A DNA stretch of 64,000 nucleotides from Rhodoferax sp. WC2427 (GCF_040822085.1 NZ_CP162006.1:4402001-4466000); one strand, 5' to 3'; shown: positions 1 to 9,199, counted from the first letter of the stretch. The notes: generated from the letters alone by a model not told the origin. Numbers and translations are program-made.

Positions 1-459
1 CGCAATCGACACCCGCTGCTGCATGCCGCCGGAGAGCTGCCAGGGGTATTTTTTTTCAAAGCCTTGCAGGCCCACCCGGGCCAGCTGGTCCATGGCGATG
101 CGCTGGCTCTCGGCCTTGTCGCGGCCCTGGATGTGCAGCGGCAGCAGCACATTGCCCAGCACCGTGCGCCAGGGAAACAGCGCCGGGGCCTGGAACACGT
201 AGCCGTACGAGCGGGCCATGCGGGCTGCGTGCGGGCTAACCCCATTCACCTGCATGCTGCCGGAGCTGATGGGTTCCAGGTCGGCAATGGCGCGCAGCAG
301 CGTGGTCTTGCCGCAGCCCGAGGGGCCGATCAGCGAGATGAATTCGCCCGGCTGCACCGTGAGGTCGATGTCTTGCAGGGCATGCACCGGCGCGTCGGCA
401 GCGGGGTAGATGACGTTGGCCCGGCGGACCTCGACAGCCAGCGGCTCAGCGGCAAGCAT
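1..459 (-). CDS. ABC transporter ATP-binding protein, nitrate/sulfonate/taurine type (3' end beyond window)
   Basis: ATPase subunit expected to energise an inner-membrane importer of the NitT/TauT class. The gene is read leftward and runs off the window edge; 153 codons are visible, about 60 percent of a usual 250-260 residue protein. Seen: Walker A GPSGCGKT near residue 45, a Q-loop region with YVFQAPALFPWRT, and the ABC signature LSGGMQQRVSIA at the edge. The combination VFQ..LFPW and SGGMQQR is typical of SsuB/TauB/NrtD-like subunits. The start chosen is the ATG at 459; a GTG two codons upstream is possible, and neither has a clear Shine-Dalgarno sequence. A promoter and palindromic operator lie just upstream (483-523). 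The substrate cannot be told from this fragment; the permease and binding protein would lie outside the window. Confidence 0.88.
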   Translation of the reverse strand, partial: MLAAEPLAVEVRRANVIYPAADAPVHALQDIDLTVQPGEFISLIGPSGCGKTTLLRAIADLEPISSGSMQVNGVSPHAARMARSYGYVFQAPALFPWRTVLGNVLLPLHIQGRDKAESQRIAMDQLARVGLQGFEKKYPWQLSGGMQQRVSIA

Positions 460-482
460 GGGCACAAAAGGAAAGGAGATAG

Positions 483-523
483 ATCATATAAACCCACTAT
501 AAAGCTAACCAAACGGTCAGCTT
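483..523 (-). promoter_or_regulatory. Putative promoter and palindromic operator of the ABC ATPase gene
   Basis: On the minus strand a TATGAT -10 (483-488) is preceded by TTGGTT (507-512) with an 18-base spacer. The -35 lies inside an inverted repeat, AAGCTAACC at 502-510 and GGTCAGCTT at 515-523, with 9-base arms, one mismatch and a 4-base spacer. The core TGACC-N4-GGTTA resembles operators of RutR-like TetR regulators, but no regulator gene is adjacent, so its binder is unknown. Predicted transcription would start about 20 bases before the ATG at 459. Confidence 0.45.
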
Positions 524-589
524 CTTGGGGTTTAAGCTAGTTTTGTGCCAATATTTTTCAGCCGATGGCACCGATCGCGTGCATGCCCT

Positions 590-1606
590 TCAGGACGGAC
601 GCTCGGGGCTCTGCATCTCCTCTGCGTCGACTTTCGCCCACTGCTTGCCGATGTCGAGCAGCTCGGGCAGGATGCCTCGGAAGGCGTGGACCACCATGGG
701 GTCAAAGTGCACTTCGACCCCATGGTGGATGTAGTCCAGAATTCGGTCCATCGGCCATGGCTCCTTGTAGGGTCGGCGCATGCTCAGGGCATCGAACACA
801 TCGGCCAGCGCCACGATGCGGGCCGACTTCGGAATCTCTTGCCCGCGCAGGCCATCGGGGTAGCCGCTGCCGTCCCATTTCTCATGGTGCCGCAGTGCCA
901 CTTCGGCCGCCAGCTGGAACACCGGGGCGTCGCTCTTGCTCAGAATATCGTGGCCAATTTGCGGGTGGGTGCGCATGACCACCCATTCGGACTCATCCAG
1001 TGGGCCCGGTTTTCGCAAAATCGCCTGCGGAACGCCCAGCTTGCCGGTGTCGTGCATGGGGGCGGCCAGCTCCAGCCGGGTGCTGCTGGCGGCATCCCAG
1101 CCACAAGCCTGGGCCAGCACGCGGGCGTAGGCCGCCATGCGCCAGATGTGGGCACCGGTGTCGGTGTCGTTGTAGTGCCCGGCATGGCCCAGCATCAGGA
1201 TCGCATCGCGGTAGCTTTGCTCCAGCGCCGTGGCGCGCACCAGCGACAAATGGGCCGCGACCCGTGCCAACACGATGGGTGGGGACACCGGCTTGGTGAT
1301 GTAGTCCACCGCCCCTGCCGCAAAGCCCGCAGCCTCGTGCGCCATATCGGTATAGCCGGTCACAAAAATCACCTGCACGCTCTGGGTGGTGTCGCGCTGC
1401 TTGATCTGTCGGCACAGGTCGTAGCCATTGGTATCGGGCAGCCCGATGTCGAGCAGCACCAGCGCCGGGCGGTGCTTGACCACGGCGGCCAGGGCCTCGG
1501 TGCCGTTGCGGGCAAAGGCCAGCACATAGGTTTTCTGCAGGATCTCGCGCATGATGGCCAGATTCGCGGGCTCGTCATCGACGACCAAAATGGTGGGGAC
1601 GTACAT
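590..1606 (-). CDS. Response regulator with HD-GYP domain, putative c-di-GMP phosphodiesterase
   Basis: Predicted phospho-controlled enzyme that hydrolyses cyclic di-GMP. The 338 residues carry an N-terminal receiver domain (about 5-120; acidic DDE pocket, phospho-acceptor D in VLLDIGLPD, lysine in ITKPVSP) and an HD-GYP domain (about 140-320). Visible active-site motifs are MHDTGK (HD pair), HPQIGHDIL, HHEKWDGSGYPDGL (the GYP motif) and LADVFDAL. It starts 3 bases after the stop of the hybrid kinase gene; its ribosome site AAGGAG (1613-1618) overlaps the kinase's last codons, so the two are almost certainly co-translated and form a signalling pair. An unusually long palindrome lies within its 3' coding part (691-728). 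Confidence 0.92.
   Translation of the reverse strand: MYVPTILVVDDEPANLAIMREILQKTYVLAFARNGTEALAAVVKHRPALVLLDIGLPDTNGYDLCRQIKQRDTTQSVQVIFVTGYTDMAHEAAGFAAGAVDYITKPVSPPIVLARVAAHLSLVRATALEQSYRDAILMLGHAGHYNDTDTGAHIWRMAAYARVLAQACGWDAASSTRLELAAPMHDTGKLGVPQAILRKPGPLDESEWVVMRTHPQIGHDILSKSDAPVFQLAAEVALRHHEKWDGSGYPDGLRGQEIPKSARIVALADVFDALSMRRPYKEPWPMDRILDYIHHGVEVHFDPMVVHAFRGILPELLDIGKQWAKVDAEEMQSPERPS
691..728. repeat. 38-base near-perfect palindrome inside the HD-GYP gene
   Basis: Arms CCACCATGGGGTC (691-703) and GACCCCATGGTGG (716-728) are exact inverted copies. The centre contains a further self-complementary AAGTGCACTT (705-714). Only the pair 704/715 fails to match. It encodes part of the HD-GYP tail (HHGVEVHFDPMVV), so the hairpin would form in mRNA or single-stranded DNA within coding sequence. 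Confidence 0.8.
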
Positions 1607-1609
1607 GGT

Positions 1610-4600
1610 CTACTCCTTGGGTGCAATGCCGTATTGCCAGGCCAATTGGCGGCTGCAGGCCTCGGCACCCCGAAAGTCGAAGGCGCGCACGCAGGCCCGG
1701 ATGCCCGCCAGATCCGGCTCAGGCACATGTACTGCCAGCTGCTCCAGCAGGGCCTCTACCGGCGCGGGGTTGTCGCTGTCCAGGGCCTCCAGCAAGCCCT
1801 GCAACTGCTCCTCCAGGGCCGTACGGGTCTCGGGAGAGTCTTGTTGCACCACGTGGCCTGGCAGTCTGGGCGGTGAAGCGGTAGGAGCAAAGCGTGCAAT
1901 TACCTCGATGGCCTGCCGCAGTGCCTCGTCCAGGCGGGCCAGCACGGCGATCGGATCGTACCCCATGGTCAACACCCGCTCGGCCTCGCTGGCCAGGCGG
2001 TAGGTGGCAGGCAGGGCCATGTTGGCCGCCACGCCGGCCAGCTTGTGGGCCAGGGCGGCGGCTGCGGGGCGTTCGTCTGCCGCCAGATGGGCATGCATCT
2101 CGGCCACCGCATGGCGATAGCCCCCGGAGAAGCGCCGCAGGTAGTCGCGGTAGACCTGCAGATTCGACCAGATTTGCAGTCCCTGGGCGACATCCACCAC
2201 CGAGGTATCCAGCAGCGGAACGGACTCCACCACCAGGGGAGACAGCACCTCGGAGGCCAGGGGCATGGCACGGGGCACCGCAACAGGCTTGCGCCGTCGC
2301 AGCCGCTGGATCAACGCCACCGTCGTGGGCACGTCAAAGGGTTTGCTGATGAAGTCGGTCATTCCCACGGCCTGGGCCGCCTCCTGCTGTGACTTGAAAG
2401 CCCCCGCGGTCAGCGCCACGATGGGCAGGTCGTCGAACTGGGACATGCGCCGCAACTGGCGCGTGGCCTCGATGCCGTCCAGGATCGGCATCTGCACATC
2501 CATCAGCACCAGGTCCACACCGTCGGGGTGGACCTGCAACCAATCCAGGGCCGCCTGGCCGTCTTCGGCCTGCACCACGTCGGCTCCTTGCTGGTGCAGG
2601 ATGCGTTGCGCCACTTCACGGTTGATTTCACTGTCGTCCACCACCAGCACACGCACGCCGGCCAACGCCTGGCCGACGGCCTGCGGCACGGCCCGTGGCA
2701 CGCCTGCGGCGTGCGCACGCTTGCGCTGCGCGGCCATGACTGCGTTGTACAGGGTGGAGGTGGTGACGGGCTTGCTCAGAATCGCATCCACCAAATCGGC
2801 CCCCGGATGGTTGGCCAAGCTGGTGACCGAGTAGGCGGTGGCCATGATCACGATCGGACAGTCTTCTGGCGGCACGCTGTCGCGAATAGCCTGGGCCGTG
2901 GCCAGGCCATCCATGCCCAGCATTTTCCAATCCAGCACCACGACATGGGGCAACTTGCCATTTTTGCGGCCTTGCACCAGGGCCAGCACGGCCTCGCCAG
3001 AATCCACGGCACTCACCTGCCAGCCCAGACCCTGGGCTATGTCCACCACGGCGCGCAGCGCGATCTGGCTGTCGTCGGCAAACAGGGCATCGATACGGAC
3101 CATGTCGGGCGAAGAAAAATCGGTACTGGCTATCTGCTGCATCGGCACGGTGAACCAGAATTCACTGCCCTCGCCCAGGGTACTGGTCAGGCCGATCTCG
3201 CCCCCCATCAAACCCACCAGTTGGCGGCAGATGGTCAGGCCCAGTCCGGTACCGCCAAAACGGCGGGTGGTGGAGCCGTCCGCCTGGGTAAAGGCCGAGA
3301 ACACGTCGTTTTGCAGTTCCGGTGCAATACCAATGCCGGTATCGCGCAAGCTGAAACGCAGCACGATGGTGTCTTCGTGCACGCTCAGCAGCTCGGTGCG
3401 CAGCTCCACCCGACCCGCGTGGGTGAACTTGATGGCGTTGCTGGCCAGGTTGGTCAGTACCTGCTCCAGGCGCATGGCATCGCCCCGCACCGCACTGATG
3501 CCTGCAGGCAACGGCTGGATGATGAGTTCGATGTTCTTGTTGCCTGCCGCGATGCCCATGGTGCTGGCCAGGTTGTCGATCACATCGCCCATGCGAAACG
3601 GCGTGGACTCTATGACCATGTGGCCGGCATCGATTTTGGAGACATCCAGCACATCGTTGATGATGCCCAGCAGCGAGCGGCCCGAGGCCCGTATCTTGCG
3701 CACCAGATCATGGGCACTCGGATCCAGCTGCGCCTGCTCCAACAGGTAGGCCAGGCCCAGAATGGCATTCAGGGGCGAGCGAATTTCGTGGCTCATATTG
3801 GCCAAAAACTCGGCCTTGCTGCGGTTGGCGGCCTCTGCCACATCGCGGGCCTGCAGCATGGAGGACTCGGCCTGTTTCTGGGCCGAAATGTCCTGGGCAA
3901 ACACCAAGGTGGCCGGGCCGTCGGCCAACACCACGCGGGCGGTGGTTTTGAATACCGGCACCAGGCTGCCGTCCTTGCCCAGCCCCATCGCTTCGAACAT
4001 TTGCTCTGTCGGGGAATCTTCGCGGATCAAAGCCTCCTGGGCGTGCAGCTGCTGGTGGGAGTCCGTGGAAATCATGTCGATCCACAACCGGCCCACCAAG
4101 CTGTCATCTCCGGCAAAGCCGTGCAGGGCCCGGTAGCGCGGATTGCAGTACACGATGCGCCCGGTGCGCAAAATGGCGACGGCCAGCGGCGCGTCCTCGA
4201 TCAAGGTACGGAACCGCGCCTCGCTTTCGCGCAGGGCAAGGGTATGGCGGCGCTCGGACACGTCTTTGCAGACCACGATGAGGAGTTCCATCGCTCCCGA
4301 TGCGTCACGGATGGCGGAGGTGCTGTGCTCCACGAAGGCGGAGGCAGTCTGGTCTTTTCGGCGAACCTCCAGCAGCACATCGCGCATGAAGTGGCCGCGC
4401 ATGCCCTGCTGGCTGGGCCACTGGTCTGGTGGTAGCAGGTCGCCGTCCATCTGCACCAGCTCAATCTCGGACACGATGGCCTCAAACGGCGCTTTGGCGT
4501 CAAACAGGCCATGCATGGACCGCCCCGCGCGGTTGATGCGCACCAGTTGACGCTGGCGGTCAAACACAAAAACGGAATCCGCCATGCTGTCAAACACCGC

Positions 4601-6052
4601 CAGAAGCTCGTTTCGCGTACGCACCACCTCTTGCTCGGCCAAGCGGGATTTTGTGATGTCCATGTGCGTCCCCATCATGGTGGTACCCCGGCCGTGGGCG
4701 TCCCGCTCAATCGCCTGGGCGCGGCCCAGAATCCACACCCAGTGGCCCAGCCGATGCTGGATACGGTACGTTGCCTCGTAAAACGGCACACTGCCGTCCA
4801 GGCAGGCTTCACACGCCGCATGGTGCGCAGCCGCATCCTCGGGGTGGATGCGCCGCTGCCAGAAATCGGGATCCCCCTGCATGTCCGTCAAGGCAAAGCC
4901 CAGCATGCCCGCAGAGCTCCCGTCAAACGCCCATATCCCCGCAGGTGCATGGAAGCTCCACAGCCCTAGATTGGCGCCACGCAACGCCAGTTTGAGACGG
5001 TCGGCGGCTTCCAGGCGCTCGTTGTCGCGCTTAAATGCCAGGTCCTCCATGCGGGACCGCCGCGTCTGCCCCCACGACAGGCCGCCACAGCACAGCAAGA
5101 CCAGGACGGCATACATTCCGCCGTTGCTGATGGCCTGGCGACGCAACGGCTGCACGATGGCACCCAAGTCACGGCTGAGGCCAATCACCAGACCCTTGTC
5201 CATTTGCAACTCGGCGGGATGGATGGTGCGCATGGCCACCAGGCGCTGTTCACCGGTTCTGGGTATCGTGCCGGTCAACAGGTTACTGGACTGTCCACTC
5301 TGCACATGCCGGGTAAAAAAGGTTCCAGGTTTGTTGAAATTGGTGCCGTCGATATTCGCCCTGAGCGGGAAATTCAAAAACTGCAGCCCATCGCCGTGGA
5401 CCACAAAACCCCACACGTCCTGGGCATACATCGCCGGTCGGAAAATGCCGGTGAAATACTTGGGATCCAGGGTGGCGATCACCATTCCCGCAAACTCGCC
5501 ATGGGTCCCGGACACCATCCGGGCCGTGTTGACCACCAGATCGTTGCGCAAGGAACGGTATGGTGCCGACACATACAAGCTGGCCGGGTTCGGATGGACC
5601 TGCACGGTCTTGAAGTAATCCCGCTGGCTGAAGTTGATGCCCACCAAATCGGGGCTGTGTGCAGAAATGGCGATACCCCGCGCGTCCATTACCACCATGG
5701 CCCGAATTCCCGGCATGGCACTGACCAGCGCGCGCAAGCGACGGGACACATCTTTGGGATTGGCTTCACCCGGGACCACCAGGTAATCCTTGATGACCTC
5801 GGTCATCGCCAGGCTGATCACCTCCAGATTGCTCTGGATGTCGCTGGCAATGACATTCGACTGCACCTGCAAGCGGTCTTGCTCAGTGGCCAGGGTGCGC
5901 TCCACCTCGACGGAATGCACGTAGGCAATAAACCCCCCTACCAGGGCGAGAACCACCACCAGCAGCAACCATTCAAGCAGTTTGCGTCTCGAAACCAGAC
6001 GTCCGGTGTGGGTAAGCATCTGCGGCATGCTAGCCGACTTTAGCGGACGCAC
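1610..6052 (-). CDS. Hybrid sensor histidine kinase with dCache, PAS, two receiver and Hpt domains
   Basis: Large inner-membrane sensor kinase of 1480 residues. Seen in order: membrane segment about 25-47; periplasmic dCache-like sensor about 60-305 (SQRDYFKTV and YVSAPYRSL are typical); second membrane segment about 310-330; three PAS-like regions about 350-735; dimerisation/phosphoacceptor helix with SHEIRSPLNAILGL; HATPase with N-, G1- and G2-type boxes (NLASNAIKFTH, DTGIGIAPE, GGTGLGLTI); two receivers (aspartates in VVLDWKM and VLMDVQMP); and an Hpt domain near 1310-1400 (AHKLAGVAANMAL). The listed start is GTG at 6052; an in-frame ATG at 6028 would shorten it by eight residues, and neither has a strong ribosome site. 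The HD-GYP regulator follows after 3 bases and is the likely phosphorelay output. The ligand is unknown. Confidence 0.93.
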   Translation of the reverse strand: MRPLKSASMPQMLTHTGRLVSRRKLLEWLLLVVVLALVGGFIAYVHSVEVERTLATEQDRLQVQSNVIASDIQSNLEVISLAMTEVIKDYLVVPGEANPKDVSRRLRALVSAMPGIRAMVVMDARGIAISAHSPDLVGINFSQRDYFKTVQVHPNPASLYVSAPYRSLRNDLVVNTARMVSGTHGEFAGMVIATLDPKYFTGIFRPAMYAQDVWGFVVHGDGLQFLNFPLRANIDGTNFNKPGTFFTRHVQSGQSSNLLTGTIPRTGEQRLVAMRTIHPAELQMDKGLVIGLSRDLGAIVQPLRRQAISNGGMYAVLVLLCCGGLSWGQTRRSRMEDLAFKRDNERLEAADRLKLALRGANLGLWSFHAPAGIWAFDGSSAGMLGFALTDMQGDPDFWQRRIHPEDAAAHHAACEACLDGSVPFYEATYRIQHRLGHWVWILGRAQAIERDAHGRGTTMMGTHMDITKSRLAEQEVVRTRNELLAVFDSMADSVFVFDRQRQLVRINRAGRSMHGLFDAKAPFEAIVSEIELVQMDGDLLPPDQWPSQQGMRGHFMRDVLLEVRRKDQTASAFVEHSTSAIRDASGAMELLIVVCKDVSERRHTLALRESEARFRTLIEDAPLAVAILRTGRIVYCNPRYRALHGFAGDDSLVGRLWIDMISTDSHQQLHAQEALIREDSPTEQMFEAMGLGKDGSLVPVFKTTARVVLADGPATLVFAQDISAQKQAESSMLQARDVAEAANRSKAEFLANMSHEIRSPLNAILGLAYLLEQAQLDPSAHDLVRKIRASGRSLLGIINDVLDVSKIDAGHMVIESTPFRMGDVIDNLASTMGIAAGNKNIELIIQPLPAGISAVRGDAMRLEQVLTNLASNAIKFTHAGRVELRTELLSVHEDTIVLRFSLRDTGIGIAPELQNDVFSAFTQADGSTTRRFGGTGLGLTICRQLVGLMGGEIGLTSTLGEGSEFWFTVPMQQIASTDFSSPDMVRIDALFADDSQIALRAVVDIAQGLGWQVSAVDSGEAVLALVQGRKNGKLPHVVVLDWKMLGMDGLATAQAIRDSVPPEDCPIVIMATAYSVTSLANHPGADLVDAILSKPVTTSTLYNAVMAAQRKRAHAAGVPRAVPQAVGQALAGVRVLVVDDSEINREVAQRILHQQGADVVQAEDGQAALDWLQVHPDGVDLVLMDVQMPILDGIEATRQLRRMSQFDDLPIVALTAGAFKSQQEAAQAVGMTDFISKPFDVPTTVALIQRLRRRKPVAVPRAMPLASEVLSPLVVESVPLLDTSVVDVAQGLQIWSNLQVYRDYLRRFSGGYRHAVAEMHAHLAADERPAAAALAHKLAGVAANMALPATYRLASEAERVLTMGYDPIAVLARLDEALRQAIEVIARFAPTASPPRLPGHVVQQDSPETRTALEEQLQGLLEALDSDNPAPVEALLEQLAVHVPEPDLAGIRACVRAFDFRGAEACSRQLAWQYGIAPKE

Positions 6053-6139
6053 CGCAGAATTCGCGCATTTTCAAGCCCGAATCAAGGTGTTCTCGTCCTC
6101 CATTTGCATGAAATTTTGAACATATCGCAGGCATCAAAA

Positions 6140-6168
6140 AAGCCCGCAAGCACTGGGCTGGCGGGCTT
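6140..6168 (-). terminator. Rho-independent terminator, leftward
   Basis: An 8-base stem, AAGCCCGC (6140-6147) with GCGGGCTT (6161-6168), is followed on the minus strand by a run of T. It would stop transcripts arriving from the AraC-type gene (ends 6410) before the hybrid kinase gene. The rest of the 6053-6409 gap holds no convincing gene; the kinase promoter should lie in 6053-6139 but I could not fix its boxes. Confidence 0.65.
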
Positions 6169-6409
6169 CTGGAAGGGGTGAATCCCAGCCTGGCCTGGAG
6201 CGGTTATGCACACTAAAAGTGTAGTTTGAATCCACTTTTACTTAAGTAGAGCCTATCGGGTGGGCGCGAATGTGACTGGCGTAACGCTGCTGCCCGTGGA
6301 GGGAGGGAGGTCGGCCTTTGGAGCGCCCGAGAAGGCGCTGGCGCCGCTGTGGTAGATGAACTGCACTTCACGCCCAATCGAGCCAGCGCGAACTGTGTTG
6401 CGTTCACGG

Positions 6410-7321
6410 TCATCCACTACAAGAAACCACAAGTGGCACTCCCTCCATTGCCAGCCTGCGGAATTCGCGCGGCGTATACCCGCTTTGCTTGCGAAAGAAT
6501 CGGCTGAAATAGGCTTCATCGGCAAAACCGAGCCGATTGGCAAGCTGCCCAATGCTATTGGTGGTGTAGACAAGGTCGCGTTGAGCCTCATTGCACAGTC
6601 TCGCATGCACCACTTCACTGCTCGACATACCGAGCAAATCGCGGCACAAGCGTGTCAACTGTCCCGGTGTCACGCCCAAGTTTTCCGCATAGGCTTGCAC
6701 CGACCAGTGCTCCTTGAAATGCTCTTCCACAAGCTTCCTGAATTTCGCCACTTGCTCGGATTTTCTCGAAGCGCCTCGCAGCGGCGCGGCTGCCAAGGTT
6801 TCCTGGAGTCGGGCGATCTGAACGATCAAGGCGATGATCAGCGACATGCCCGCTGCAACATGACCGGTTGCGCGCCCTCGGGCCTCGCGCTCAATGGATA
6901 GAAATGCCTGCAACAGCTCTTCACGGCCTTCTCCCATGTGCAACAGCTGAAGGACTTTGGGGGTTCGCAATGTCTGTAGCAATGCAGGCATCAATACCTC
7001 AGCCAGCGTCTCCAGAGGGGACTGCGCCGCCGTCACGATGGGGCCATCGACATCGGGAGTGAAATTCCAGCCATGAACTGTCTGCGCGGGAATGACGAGC
7101 ACACAAGGCGCATCCAACGAGACCTTCATTTGATCGACCACAGCAGTCACTGAGCCATGCGTGAGATACATCAACTGTATCAACGCTCCATGGATGTGCG
7201 GCCGGATGGTGAAATTGTAGGGCTGTGCCCGTTGAGGAACCCATTCGAAAAAGAACGGGGTCTGCCAACGCGGCTGCGCCTGATCGCCGTACAGCGAGTA
7301 GTCGGGAATAAACTTTGCCAT
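6410..7321 (-). CDS. AraC-family transcriptional regulator (PobR/HpaA-like)
   Basis: DNA-binding regulator of 303 residues. The first 120 or so form a cupin-type effector domain (HIHGALIQLMYLTHG; VIPAQTVHGW), and the last 100 carry the two helix-turn-helix AraC/XylS signature (VQAYAENLGVTPGQLTRLCRDLLG then IGQLANRLGFADEAYFSRFFRKQSGYTPREFR). The layout resembles PobR/HpaA regulators of aromatic-acid pathways, but no aromatic hydroxylase gene is nearby, so the target is unknown. It lies downstream of, and on the same strand as, the F420-type oxidoreductase and MDR reductase genes, separated by 138 bases. Base composition is less GC-rich than the flanking genes, suggesting an acquired block. Confidence 0.88.
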   Translation of the reverse strand: MAKFIPDYSLYGDQAQPRWQTPFFFEWVPQRAQPYNFTIRPHIHGALIQLMYLTHGSVTAVVDQMKVSLDAPCVLVIPAQTVHGWNFTPDVDGPIVTAAQSPLETLAEVLMPALLQTLRTPKVLQLLHMGEGREELLQAFLSIEREARGRATGHVAAGMSLIIALIVQIARLQETLAAAPLRGASRKSEQVAKFRKLVEEHFKEHWSVQAYAENLGVTPGQLTRLCRDLLGMSSSEVVHARLCNEAQRDLVYTTNSIGQLANRLGFADEAYFSRFFRKQSGYTPREFRRLAMEGVPLVVSCSG

Positions 7322-7459
7322 GACGGACCCTCAGGTGTATGAATCATTCGGAGCTCAGTGACATTTCTCGTCGTATGTCAGTCAGCGTTAGGCAGCCAGA
7401 TGGGCCTCGATGACCGAAAATATCCGGCCAGCAGCATGGGTATTGAGTTAGGAGCGTAC

Positions 7460-8110
7460 TCAATGTTGATTCTTTTCCTTGGCAGGGTCTGCCCGGTGGT
7501 AAATGATGGCCGTGTTGGTACCGTCACCCTGCCCAAATGCCAGTTCCAGGTTGAGATGCGCGATCGCTTCAAGATAGCGTGCCGACTTGAGCGGCCCGGC
7601 GTTGACAGCGTCAAAACCGAGCTCCCCGCCAAGCGCTAAGACGGCCTGAGTGGCCTCGACGTGATCACTGGCGACAAATAAGCTGACCCTCAACCCGTTA
7701 CGGTCGAGGCGCTCGGGACGAATAACATCTGCGTAGATCGTGTTGAACGCTTTGGCTACCCGTGATCCGGGAAGCATCGCTTGGATTTGCTCGGCGGCAG
7801 ACGACTCTTCACCCGTGGGAAACGGAGACCAATCCGCTTTCACTGCGTTGGTGGTATCAACGACGATTTTTCCGACAAGTACCTCGGCAAGGGGCGGCAG
7901 AACCTCGCCAAGTGCAAGATAGGGCACGGCAATGATGACCATGTCGGCGCCCAGGATGGCCTCCTCGTACCCAGCAGTAGGAAACTCGGCTGCCATGAGC
8001 GCGTGAGCAGACAGATTGCGAACGCCGAGTGCGCAGCTATGGCCTGCGATTTTTGCCAGCCGGGCGATGGAATGTGCGATGGCTCCGCCACCAATAAATG
8101 CGATGTTCAT
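7460..8110 (-). CDS. NADPH-dependent F420-reductase-like NAD(P)-binding oxidoreductase
   Basis: A 216-residue Rossmann protein. The N-terminal IGGGAIAHSIARLAKIAGH is a dinucleotide-binding loop, and ADMVIIAVPY, IVVDTTNAV and AKAFNTIYADVI match the F420-dependent NADP oxidoreductase (FNO/NADP-oxidoreductase coenzyme F420) family. In proteobacteria these relatives usually act as NAD(P)H oxidoreductases of unknown substrate rather than with F420. It follows the MDR reductase gene by 75 bases on the same strand and is probably part of the same TetR-controlled unit. The ATG at 8110 is the only reasonable start, directly preceding the glycine motif. Confidence 0.8.
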   Translation of the reverse strand: MNIAFIGGGAIAHSIARLAKIAGHSCALGVRNLSAHALMAAEFPTAGYEEAILGADMVIIAVPYLALGEVLPPLAEVLVGKIVVDTTNAVKADWSPFPTGEESSAAEQIQAMLPGSRVAKAFNTIYADVIRPERLDRNGLRVSLFVASDHVEATQAVLALGGELGFDAVNAGPLKSARYLEAIAHLNLELAFGQGDGTNTAIIYHRADPAKEKNQH

Positions 8111-8185
8111 TTCTGAGTTCAGGTAGGGATTTGACGTTGGCCACCGTGGGTCTCCACGTTGTGGCCGGGAATGGCGATACAGACG

Positions 8186-9160
8186 CTAGTTGCCCAGCTT
8201 GAGGAGCGCTTTGCCACCTTTTTGCACATGCGCAATTGCTTCACCAACTTCCTCGATGCCATATATGGCGGTCACCGGAACGCGAAGCTTTCCTGACGCA
8301 ACGAGTTCCGCCGTCTCGGCAATGATTGACGGAACTGCTGACTCGTATTCAGGCTTGTCCAGATAGAAGCCGCGGTAGGTCAGGTTCTTAAAGATGATGT
8401 CTAGGACGCTGACGCTTGACGTCACGTCGCCGCCCATAACCGCATAGCTGACGATCGTTCCATTGGCGCGGAGGGAAGTTGCCAATCGGCCCACGGCAGG
8501 CCCACCAACGCCATCGAGCGCGAGACCAATTCCCCGTTCACGAACCAATGAGCGGATCTGACTGAGGGAGTCCTCGTTGTCAACAAAGGAGGCGTCTGCT
8601 CCTGCTGCGAGGGCATCGCCGATTGCATCCGATCGACGCACAAGGTTGATGGTTTTCAAACCCCGCGACTTGGCAATGGCCGTGACAGTCCTTGCAACCG
8701 CTGAGTTCCCCGCGTTCTGAAGAATCCAGTCACCAGGATTGAGGTCCACGTATTCACTCAGCATGAGCGCGGCCGTTACGGCGTTGATACGCAGCATTGC
8801 GAGTTGCTGTAGATCACCGGGTACGCCCCCTATCGAAACTACTTGCGCGGCGGGGACGATCAGCCGCTGCCTCCACGTCAAGCTATAGAGCGGCAGCACC
8901 ACTACATCGCCGATAGCCAATCCGGTCACCCCTGGTCCCATGGCCAGGATTCGCCCAATACCTTCGTTACCAACGGGACTCGGCAGTTCCGGATGAACGG
9001 GGAAGACACCTTGAAGAACAAGAAGGTCGTTGAGGTTCACAGGGGCGTAGACCATGCCAACCAGGACGTCGCCGTCTCCGGGACTTGATGGCTCAGGTAG
9101 GTTGACCACAGTGAAGCCCGATGTGGGTTCGCCATAGCTTTGAAGTTCAACTGCTCGCAT
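8186..9160 (-). CDS. MDR-superfamily zinc-independent reductase (quinone oxidoreductase / enoyl-thioester reductase like)
   Basis: A 324-residue medium-chain dehydrogenase/reductase. N-terminal GroES-like fold (YGEPTSGFTVVNLPEPSPG pattern, NLNDLLVLQGVFP, VGNEGIG), then a Rossmann domain (LQNAGNSAVARTVTAIAKSRGLKTINLVRR). NxNDLL and LQNAGNSAVG are characteristic of the ETR/MECR trans-2-enoyl-thioester reductase branch; catalytic-zinc cysteines are absent, so this is not a classical alcohol dehydrogenase. It is divergent from the TetR regulator and shares its operator region (9200-9249), so local repression by TetR is likely. The physiological substrate is unknown. Confidence 0.85.
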   Translation of the reverse strand: MRAVELQSYGEPTSGFTVVNLPEPSSPGDGDVLVGMVYAPVNLNDLLVLQGVFPVHPELPSPVGNEGIGRILAMGPGVTGLAIGDVVVLPLYSLTWRQRLIVPAAQVVSIGGVPGDLQQLAMLRINAVTAALMLSEYVDLNPGDWILQNAGNSAVARTVTAIAKSRGLKTINLVRRSDAIGDALAAGADASFVDNEDSLSQIRSLVRERGIGLALDGVGGPAVGRLATSLRANGTIVSYAVMGGDVTSSVSVLDIIFKNLTYRGFYLDKPEYESAVPSIIAETAELVASGKLRVPVTAIYGIEEVGEAIAHVQKGGKALLKLGN

Positions 9161-9199
9161 GAGGTGTTCCAGGGTGTAGGAGTCGGTGACTCCATTTTA

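Noticed and set aside
545..4435. Long open frames antisense to the HD-GYP and kinase genes
   Set aside because: High GC third positions keep antisense frames open. Products are low-complexity, rich in H, G, A and Q, with no domain, while the leftward genes are clear.
6213..6413. 66-codon frame between the hybrid kinase and the AraC gene
   Set aside because: No ribosome site, no pattern of a real protein, overlaps the AraC 3' end.
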